A DNA stretch of 64,000 nt from Pelodera strongyloides (lineage: Eukaryota > Nematoda > Chromadorea > Rhabditida > Rhabditidae): contig JAANDG010000334.1 of NCBI GenBank assembly GCA_036852015.1, positions 1 to 64,000 on the forward strand, written 5' to 3'. Made by a program: the position numbers and the translations under genes. Within the stretch, counting starts at the first letter, position 1; every line of letters begins with the position of its first letter. Below, one piece after another: positions 56,633 to 64,000 of the stretch. The notes beneath the pieces are model-generated. The model saw only the letters and a program-made list of their open reading frames with translations. It made no database searches and was not told the origin of the DNA.

Positions 56633-59600
56633 ACGCGTGTCTGTGCGTGTGTGTTTGTGTGTGTTTGAGTGTTTGCGTATGTGCGTGTGCATGTTGTGCG
56701 TGCTTGCGTGTGTGTGTGTTGTACAGCCCCTACAAGCACGAAGCACTAGAGTAACTTCACTATCGTCCAGGTCCACCTCAAGCTTCCCGGAATCAATATC
56801 ACATATCACATTCCTACCATTTTCGGTAGCTCAGTCATTAGTTTCGACGTTGTCATCTCTTGCGGAGGCACTTCACATTCGTCTTCATGCCAAACGTGAA
56901 GTTCTTCACCGAAACGCTGACTAAAATCATGGGCAGCTGATTGTTAGTACCAGTGACTCAGGGCACAAAACGGGATAGCAGGGAACACAACTACATCAAC
57001 CATCAAACTTCTTACTTTTGATTTACAATCATTGAGAATTACCGATTTCTTATACATTCATCGAACACCAAAAAAACGAAGCTAGACCTCTTAAGTCTGT
57101 GTAAGTAATGATGCTCCACCTAAGCCTAAGCCTAAGCCTAAGCTCTTTCTTTGGTTTCACCGTTCTCAGGGATACTTCTTCCGACTTCTGAGGAGCAAAC
57201 AATTATATCTACAAGCCACTGACCTGTACATCACCCAGAAATCCGTGGCTGCGGAGGACTCGAGGAACTTTTCAAATACGTCCAAATACCGTGTTGGTCG
57301 CATCACTTTCGCCTCCAGATCTTTCTTGTAAGGTTTTGAGAAGGGCGACCCCACACGGGCACTTTTTGTGTCCTGAGAAACACAAATTAAAGTTTGGTAA
57401 ATGAAATTAGATACACATTTTATGGGATTTTTTTTAAAGCTTACGGTAGATAATGCCTATCACCGAGCAAAAAGGCGCTAGTGCCTCCGGCGGGACATAG
57501 CGGTGCTGGTGCATACGTACGTCACCTTAGGGCTGGCTCAAGCCACCTCTAGGGGTTTACTTCGTATAGATTTTCACTTATTTAATCATGGGTTAAGCGT
57601 AAGTTAATCTCAAAATTTTCTTAAAACTCTCACATTTGGCAATTGATAGTACTCCAAACCATCCAATTTTCGTTTTCGTTCCTCCTTCTCCAGCGGAATC
57701 TCGCCGTACTCAAGCTTGAACATCTTGACCTGGTCGCGTAGGTCACTGGAACAAACGCAGACGATAAGTTGGGGGGGGGGGGGGGACAATTAAACATCTT
57801 TGAAGACTTGTGCTCATGCTTTTGCTAATTTACTAAATCGATGTTTCATTCCATAAACGCTTGCACAGTGATAGCATCAAAGTCTAACCGAAATAATTTC
57901 CAATAAATCTGAAACTTCCCCGACAAGTCTTCATATGGATCGGTGTTTTTGTGTTTAATCGTTATCGCCGCGCTACAAAACAAGACAAAATGAATGTTCC
58001 CTTGCTTCTGCATGCTCCTAGCGTAAAGAAACACAATCAAAACCAAACCTCAGTGACAAAGTCATCGTCCCATTCTTGCCACAATGCAAATCTATCGTCT
58101 TTAACTTCGAACCTTAAAGCGAAATGCTAGCCTCTTTGGAAAATTTGCATGTGATATTCAAATCCTATGTATCCTATGCTAATTTTGTACGACTGCCGTG
58201 GACGATCGTACAAAATTAGCATAGGATACATACGATTTGCTTATCACATGCAAATTTTCCAAAGAGGCTAGCATTTCGCTTTAAAAGAGTAGCAATAAAT
58301 ATGGTTGATAATAGTATGCCGGAAGCTCTTTCACTCACACAGTGCGGTTGTTATAATTGATTAATTAACTAGAGTTAAATTGTTAAATACTGTAACTCGA
58401 CCACGTTATTAGTGCGAGTAAGTAAATAAATGTAATCACGTTACCGTAACCCCACGACGATAGGGGTTACGGTAACGCGTAAAATATGTACGCATAAAAT
58501 AATATTGTCATTGCACCTAATATACGTAATTATAAGTATACCTTCATCTGGTACCAGGTATCCCCACCCGTGTTCCGGGTCGTCAAATAACGGATACGGG
58601 CCGTATACCATCCCGAAGACCTGAAATAGATAAAAAAAATTGCATCAAAGCGGCATGACAGCCGGTTTTTGAAACGGTCAAATGCATCACATGCAAATGA
58701 GTATGATTAGAATGAAAAATCGAGTTGAATTCGAGTTCACTACAGCACAAATACATAGGTAAAGGTAAGCAATTTTTATATGGAGCAAACAAATTTACAT
58801 TTCACTTACAATTAAAACATTGTGATTATTGTGCTTTTTCTCAGCCAAAACTGTTTTTAGTACTTGTTTGGTGTTATTTAGATTTTGTGAATATCTTATT
58901 ATATAAAACATCGCTGGTTTAAGTCCAACTAGTAACTTTAACTTAGAAACTAACAGCTCCAATAAACCATAACATAGTCAAATAAGTATAAGCCATATTA
59001 TTCTACTCCATATCCATACTTTCGCGATCAGCTTGCTCTTTCCCACAACTTCTGAAGTGTCCAATACGGTGACATCAGTCAAGCAACTCGATTTCTTTTT
59101 AAACAGACCAATGTACCACCTGAAGCGAGTAACGACATCAACCCAGTTATGTCTAACAAAAATAGCTCATACACTGACGAAACTTGGCGTGCAGCGTGCA
59201 TTTGGCAACGTGGTGGCGTGCAGGCGGCCACGTCCCGGCGTGCAAGCCGCGTGGGTACGGCGTGCAACCCTGTACGCCATAACTCAACTGCGTGCCACTT
59301 TTTCATACCCGCCTGCACGCCGTTGTCACGCGGCTTGCACGCCATTTTTCTCGCTGTAAGCTTATCCAACATTACATAAGACCTAGACCTTGTATGGTTG
59401 GGATACACCAAATGGTAACAAGGAGGCGAGGGGTGAGCATTTTTTCTCGAAAACTGTCGGCAAATGGTCACCACTAGTTACCAAATGTTCGATGACAAGT
59501 CACCAACTGTTGTTTTTTTTTCAGAGGAAACCCTTTGGTAACCGGCTAACGACTATTTTACGGTGTATATATATATATATACATTACTAACAGCTTGGCT

Positions 59601-62600
59601 CTGCTGCACATTACCACCACCTTATTAAAGCGATATAACGGCCGGTTTCTGAAACGTATCTGTAACTGCATTTTCCACATGCTGTATGGAAATGAATGAA
59701 TGTAATTAGACTAAAAATCGCGCCGTATCGCGCAGTCGATACATCGGAAAGCAGCGTTCAGCATACGTTTCATAAACCGGCTGTTATACGGATTTCGCCA
59801 CGTCCACTATTAACAACTCAAACTTGTGTGTTCTATGTATTCTGCGGGAACGCAGTCCTCAAGAATACGTTTCAAAGGTGAATCTATACGGTATCGAATC
59901 GGGATGACATAAACATACGCAGGAAATTCGAGCTTCTTGTCCGGTGTCCAGTCCTCACACCAAAGCCACAGGTCAGATGGATAACTAAATAAAGTGATTC
60001 AAACAAGGGTACGATCACTATCCAGAGGCCATATTCATCACTCCGATTCCCTCGGGGAAATAGTCCCTGGGGACAGAAAATAGCATCCTAATGTGCGACA
60101 CGCAGAGAAAAAGATGGGGAATTCCCCATGGGGAATTGAGTGGTGAATATGGCCTCTGAAAATAATCCCCATTGGATCACAAACCAAAACAATAAAGGAA
60201 ACCACTTGATGAAAAATAGACCGTTGATGTTACACTGAAGAAACTAGGGTGGTGCGCGGCGAAGAACTGGCGCGAAAGGTTCGAAAATGGCTCTTCCCAG
60301 GCTGTCGCGAAATGGTGCTCAGTGTACTAGCGAGAAACTGGCGAAGACTGGATGAGGTGCGCGGCGAGGTGTAGGCTCACATTTTTCACCGTGCACAGCC
60401 AGAGTTTCGCCGGTTTCGCGTTGTAGTTTGGCAGTGCATTTGTCAAAAGGACGAAAAAAACCATCCCCACCGGCATTTCAGTTCCTGTTGCAACTGATCA
60501 GCACTACGCACGATCGCCCGGATACTCTGGAAATTAAATAAAATCGATATCAAATAAAGCGACGAACCGCAAAGGTCAAGTGGAAAACTTAAAGCGAAAT
60601 ACCGGCCGGTGTTTGAAACACATCATCGTGGGCAACTAAATCCGTATTTATGCGAATTTGCTCGAATTTAGTTCGGTTTTTTATTCTAATATATGGTCCT
60701 TACCATAAGCTGCATAGGAATGAATGTGCCCACGATGCGTTTCAAAATCCGACCGGAATTTCGCTTTAAAGCGGAAATTTCCAAACGTAGATTTACCGCT
60801 ACAGCTTTACTGATATACAATTCAACGTATATGACGATATGAAATCATTATGTTGCCTAGTCTCAGAGCTAATATATACTGCCAACCACGGCAATTCTGC
60901 GACCATTAATTAGCATACCTCCAGCCGTTGCTCATGCATCTTCTTCTCATTATCTTCATAGAACATGGGCCAGTATTGATTGATGGGCAGTTGAGAATTG
61001 CCCACTGACAAAAGTCCAAACAATGAGGCTGGATGTGGGAACCTAAAGACAACTTCTACAAACGCAAGTTCTAATCATGGAGTTTCTAAGTGCAAGAAGT
61101 TCATCATCAAACCAGGTGTTTTGAAGCATAAAACACCATAGCAAGGCCAAGACCTTGACAGACTATAAATCTATGCGTAAAATTACGCATCAACCATCTC
61201 CGGATTGGCTTTGACCATCTCCGGAGGCAAATGCAAATATATAGATTTGGGTGAAACGTATCAGTGGTAATTTACCGTTCGACTCTCAACTAAGCGACCA
61301 TCTCCGAAATTACGCATGGAAATTATAGCCTGGACCTTGATCATCAAATCAGGGTGTTTTAAAGCGAACTACCTGCCGGTTCTTGAAACGTATTGCGTAC
61401 ACCTGCTTTCCTATGCAGCTATGCAAATGAGCAAACATTAGAATAAAAACTAGCTCCCAATTAGACCCCACGTTGCATAAATGCATAGGAATGCAAGTAC
61501 TTGAGATGCGTTTCAAAAACCGGCAAGTATTTCGCTTGAAAGCACTAAACACTATTGCAAGGCCAAGACCTTGATCATCAAATCAGGGTGTTTTGAAGCA
61601 CAAAACACTTTGAACAGAGCTGACAGCTTAGCATCCGACTAATCCGACATTCACCCAAAAAAAACTCAGAAAAATAAAAAAATAAACTAACATATTGGTA
61701 AACGTTGGTAGCATCCTCTGGAAGATTTCAGCTGTCGCGACCACATCGCGAGCACAATAGGCCATTGATTTCTGCAAGGCGTACCAAATTACAGCAACGC
61801 TGAACACAGCTACCCACAAAGGTAAAGTTCCGGAATAAATTGGACAATTGGAACCGAAGAGAGAACGAGAGAGAGAGAGAGAGACATAGAGACATAGAGA
61901 CAGAGAGAGAGAGAGACAGAAAACGAGAGAGAGAGACTTAGTCGGGTAGATGAAAACATGCTCCATTTACCTGGAAAACCTCCTCATGGCGAAAATGCTC
62001 AATTGGTTTCTCCACAAATGAATCTCTGTCGGCTTTAGATAGCTTCACTTTATTTCCTCGGTAGATCTCATTACGGTAGAGATGCTCATGCACCTACAAT
62101 TTAAATCCGACATCACACGCTTTACCCGACTTTGTTCATAAGTCATATAGAAATAAGCTTCTTGTGATAAAGAATTTGCGGCCATGAGTCATAGCATAAG
62201 GTCTCGTAGGCTATCAAACCCATTGGACACATTATGACGGTAAACTTAAAGGGAAAAACATGTGTACTAGTTAATTAATTAATATTTAACATTCTTTAAG
62301 ATCCTAGTGTCAGCCAACGTATAAGCATAGCACAGTCAACAGGTCAACATTTCTTGAGCCGATGACAAGTTAGAACTGTACGCCACAGGCGACGGTATTG
62401 ACAGAACCCACATCTACTACCGGTCCGATATAGCTCTCGCTCTCCTACTTAGTTGGCAAAGAGAGTAATGGCAATCTGTAAAAGGAAATGAACTAACCGC
62501 GGCTAACGAAACCTTCGTAACAGTATCCTTCCACCTCGCCTGCGCTTCGCGTTTCTCCCAATACGATACAGAAGGTCGAAATGTAGCGTTCTTTTTCTTC

Positions 62601-63624
62601 GAATTCTGCAAATGGTTGTTGAATATCAAATATATTATATAAATAAATAAATAAATACATATGTTAGTTCAATACATTGTTCAAACATTTTTGGTCTATC
62701 TACAAAGATCCTGAGCGTTAGGCGACGAGTTCCAGATGATAAATTGCTCGACGTCTTCGGGCTAGGTCCAGGAGGGGAGGGATTCCCCCCATGATTCCCT
62801 AGCCGGGTCAATAATCAACTGGGATCTATCTAATGGATGTCTATTGTCTATTTCGAATGTATATGTTGTGCCGATATTTCGCCGCCATGTGGCGTACATG
62901 GAGTGCTTTATGAGTTTAGTGCCAAAACTAGAAATCCACGAAATTTCCACTGAACGAAAATCCAAACCAGCAGATGAAATTCAGATAACTCAGATTTTCC
63001 AACTCACCGAGAATTGCTTCGGCTCCGATAGATCATCCGATTCAAATAGCGATTGTTGGTGGTCGGCCATGCCAAACATGGAAATCGCCATCGACATCGT
63101 GTCCAGGTAACGAACGCCAGTTTTCTGAAGAAAGCAGCTTTCCTTTTTTTATTAAACAAGTACTAATCATATCAAGTTATTCAGTCGTACACTAGTACTG
63201 TATCTATTTTGAAACGCGATAAATCTGTGCGTCCAGATTTCCACATATCGAACATCAGCCTGTTAACTTTTCAATTGTAGAGTCATAGAGAGAAGCAGAG
63301 GGTGTTTAAATCGGTCACCTGCTCACTATCGGTCACCTGTACGGGGTTAATAGGGTAAATCAGTATTATACAATCTAGCCCTACTATCATTCAAGTATCA
63401 CTCCGATGATCTAGTACTTTCCTCCATTAACCCAGTATCTCTCCCGTACACAAACCTGCTTAAGATACGGTTCTCTCGTACGAACTCTATCGAATCCAAC
63501 ATTATGTCCGATGATCAATCTCTGAATACTCAATTCTTCTCCACATAACGGAATCAGATGAGCCGTTGTGGCGAACACAGGGTACGGAGTGTTGTGGATC
63601 AACCTCGTCGAACACCACGAGTAC
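49200..63624 (-). CDS. polg-1: Mitochondrial DNA polymerase gamma catalytic subunit, 5' end outside window
   Basis: Exons, 5' to 3' on the minus strand: 63624-63456, 63124-63008, 62605-62498, 62093-61971, 61771-61692, 61042-60919, 60526-60471, 59984-59919, 59119-59020, 58620-58542, 58112-58049, 57972-57889, 57745-57634, 57372-57224, 56920-56818, 56364-56275, 55758-55620, 55375-55248, 55097-55039, 54719-54642, 53041-52916, 52161-52012, 51695-51628, 51388-51276, 50912-50802, 50485-50369, 49669-49573, 49297-49200. After one leading base they give 968 codons and a stop, all phases compatible. The family-A enzyme replicates and proofreads mitochondrial DNA. Seen (fragment numbering): exonuclease motif [11 protein letters not shown] (39-47) and [17 protein letters not shown] (~176); GWGYLVPDE; polymerase motif [12 protein letters not shown] (~563), motif [17 protein letters not shown] (626-641), motif C HDE|VRF split by an intron (863-867); C-terminal [15 protein letters not shown]. 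Exonuclease motif I and the mitochondrial targeting sequence must lie beyond 63624, mostly outside the window. Confidence 0.93.
49437..49560. repeat. GA-rich simple sequence
   Basis: GAGAGA runs in the last intron of the polymerase gamma gene. Similar tracts: 26750-26800, 41117-41192, 55170-55240 (as CT) and 61861-61937. Confidence 0.85.
49776..50211. mobile_element. Long foldback with a tRNA-like loop
   Basis: Arms of about 170-200 bp (ends ACCAGGGATTTATTTTCTAT and complement; GCAGAAGCGAGGAATTGGCC and complement). The loop (~49955-50035) contains GGTAGCATAGTGGTGAGGGC and GGGTTTAAAGCC, resembling a degenerate tRNA A box and B box. It occupies the intron before the penultimate exon. Confidence 0.8.
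51023..51180. mobile_element. Divergent relative of the TAAAGCGAAAT MITEs
   Basis: AAACAGCCGGTTTTGGAAAC at the left and GTTTCAAAAACCTGCCGC at the right. A half-copy precedes it at 50930-50975 (TAAAGCGGTATAACATCCGG). Confidence 0.55.
51946..52011. repeat. CAGTAACTA-type short tandem motif
   Basis: Five to six copies of ACAGTAACTA/ACAGTAAC abut the donor site of the exon at 52012-52161. CTACAGTA-type words are common in nematode introns. Confidence 0.65.
52174..52343. mobile_element. Foldback of the TAAAGCGAAATGCTAGC family, copy 1
   Basis: Near-perfect hairpin; termini TAAAGCGAAATGCTAGCCCC and complement, arms ATCCTATGTATCCTATGCTA and complement, loop at CGTCCACGG. It lies 12 bp from the acceptor of the exon starting at 52161. 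Its outer ends match those of the other MITE family. Confidence 0.9.
53225..53480 (+). mobile_element. Candidate tRNA-derived repeat
   Basis: CCTGGGTTCGATTCCCCGAC at about 53262-53281 is a canonical tRNA T-arm/B-box, preceded by CGCC...GGGCG that could be an anticodon stem, and followed by an unrelated body of about 190 bp. No D-arm is recognisable. It lies in the 1.6 kb intron of the polymerase gamma gene (53042-54641), where I find no exon. Confidence 0.35.
53866..53934. repeat. Tandem duplication, 31 bp x2
   Basis: GATGTGGCCAACAATTTGCA followed by TTGTAGT occurs twice in succession. Confidence 0.8.
55523..55600 (+). tRNA. Degenerate tRNA-like sequence
   Basis: TGTAGCTCAACCGTTAGAGC forms a good D-arm (GCTC/GAGC). 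The following anticodon region does not pair, and the T-arm is reduced to CGGGT/ACCCG with a nine-base loop. Probably a tRNA pseudogene in an intron of the polymerase gamma gene. Confidence 0.3.
56111..56178 (-). tRNA. tRNA-like sequence, imperfect
   Basis: On the minus strand a GCC/GGC D-stem precedes a perfect five-pair anticodon stem CTTGC/GCAAG with loop TAGCCAT (anticodon position GCC, but A instead of U before it). A B-box GGTTCGAGTC and a bulged acceptor stem CGTGTAG/CTACCACG complete it. The missing U33 and the bulge argue for a pseudogene or tRNA-derived repeat. Confidence 0.4.
56598..56730. repeat. (GT)n microsatellite, interrupted
   Basis: GTGTGT runs with GC and GT variants in an intron of the polymerase gamma gene. 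The Cys/Val frame is an artefact. Confidence 0.9.
57118..57142. repeat. Interstitial telomere-like tract
   Basis: Four CCTAAG units in an intron of the polymerase gamma gene. Confidence 0.85.
58115..58283. mobile_element. Foldback of the TAAAGCGAAATGCTAGC family, copy 2
   Basis: 169 bp hairpin very similar to 52174-52343. On the minus strand its last bases TTTCGCTTTA run directly into AG|GTTCG, the start of the exon at 58112. Confidence 0.9.
58438..58480. repeat. Short perfect hairpin
   Basis: CGTTACCGTAACCCC and GGGGTTACGGTAACG separated by about 10 bases. Confidence 0.7.
58647..58735. mobile_element. Half-copy of a TAAAGCG-type MITE
   Basis: AAAGCGGCATGACAGCCGG, GTTTTTGAAAC and the interior ATTAGAATGAAAAATCGAG typical of the family; the right half is absent. 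Confidence 0.55.
59179..59345. repeat. GC-rich inverted repeat, GGCGTGCAAGCCGCGTG words
   Basis: CTTGGCGTGCAGCGTGCA to CGGCTTGCACGCCATTTTT with repeated GGCGTGCA words. Similar words at 35216-35390 and 44695-44745 suggest a dispersed family. Confidence 0.6.
59627..59795. mobile_element. Divergent TAAAGCG-type MITE
   Basis: AAAGCGATATAACGGCCGG and GAAACGTATC at the left; CATACGTTTCATAAACCGGC at the right. Confidence 0.65.
60024..60158. mobile_element. Small foldback MITE, CAGAGGCCATATTCA termini
   Basis: 135 bp with CAGAGGCCATATTCATCACT and complement at the ends and GGGGAATT...AATTCCCC inside. Confidence 0.8.
60590..60768. mobile_element. MITE of the TAAAGCGAAAT family, copy 6
   Basis: 179 bp with TAAAGCGAAATACCGGCCGG at the left and CCGGAATTTCGCTTTA at the right. 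Confidence 0.9.
61360..61539. mobile_element. MITE of the TAAAGCGAAAT family, copy 7
   Basis: 180 bp, slightly diverged termini (TAAAGCGAACTACCTGCCGG; TATTTCGCTTGA). A direct repeat GACCTTGATCATCAAATCAGG precedes it and recurs at about 61568-61588. Confidence 0.85.
62706..62757. repeat. Short dispersed repeat, also at 14492-14545
   Basis: Shares GGCGACGAGTTCCAGATGA and CTCGACGTCTT with the copy in the protease gene. Confidence 0.6.
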
Positions 63625-64000
63625 CTAGGACACACACAGTACACATGAGGCATTTCAGGACACATACAGTACACCTGTTGCGTCAAGCCTACTAGCTCGC
63701 TATCAACCAAACAATTCAACATCTACAATTTGTCTCACTTAATTATCTCAGACACGCTCATTAAGTACACCATATTTAACTGTGTGCCACATATACAGTA
63801 TACAGTTAAGTAACTGATATCACTTGCAACTAGACTACTAGACACAAACAGCGCAGACCAAGTTCACACACAATAGGGTATCTAGGTAACCGATCGGCCA
63901 CAGCCACAGAAATGCGGAACAAGTCATAAGCTCACTTTGAAACTGTATTGTACCACCCTTGAATAAAGGTGCACGCTCTTGAAGCGTGCAAGATTAAGAT
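63625..64000. other. Right-edge intron/upstream sequence of polymerase gamma
   Basis: I find no further exon. The exon at 63624 begins in phase (one base completing a codon), so upstream coding exons must exist, probably beyond the window. Confidence 0.5.

Noticed and set aside
56561..56924. Long frames over the GT microsatellite
   Set aside because: Simple-sequence translation overlapping a genuine minus-strand exon (56818-56920).

Overview
The window looks like nematode nuclear DNA. Introns are flanked by GT and mostly by a TTTCAG-type acceptor. Candidate trans-splice acceptors sit just upstream of start codons. The interstitial satellite GCCTAA/TTAGGC is the nematode telomere repeat. Three large conserved multi-exon genes read best as nematode-type orthologues. 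Foldback and simple-sequence DNA is dense. I cannot name the species.

Layout. 1-7.8 kb is repeat DNA: a long CA/TA microsatellite, then a minisatellite with a ~129 bp unit, split by an RTE-like non-LTR retrotransposon (2635-6220, minus strand). That element has a 10 bp target-site duplication, and a ~576 bp inverted-repeat element is nested inside its reverse transcriptase. 7.8-15.2 kb holds remains of virus-like mobile DNA: a retrotransposon Gag fused in one ORF to a viral-envelope-like domain, an adenain-type cysteine protease plus a PolB C-terminal fragment (a Maverick/Polinton relic), and a five-exon gene for a trypsin-like protease with all catalytic residues. 15.2-20.8 kb has no supported protein gene; it holds GC-rich inverted repeats, a tRNA-like sequence, a large foldback and a SINE-like insertion.

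20.8-33.7 kb (+) is a complete cohesin SA/STAG subunit gene (scc-3 type): 33 exons, 1105 codons, every exon phase compatible. 33.7-37.6 kb is intergenic. 37.7-47.4 kb (+) is an organic-ion-transporter-like gene (SLC22, major facilitator superfamily) of 20 exons with telomere-like repeats in several introns. 49.2-63.6 kb (-) is the mitochondrial DNA polymerase gamma catalytic subunit gene: 28 exons here, 968 codons, with the N-terminal part beyond the right edge. The three genes are unrelated (chromosome cohesion, solute transport, mitochondrial DNA replication) and nothing suggests an operon. Small inverted-repeat elements crowd their introns, and one abuts a polymerase-gamma exon so closely that it appears to supply the 3' splice site.

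The most interesting part is 9.8-15.2 kb, where Gag-envelope, Maverick remnants and a probable Maverick-type cargo protease lie within 5.4 kb.
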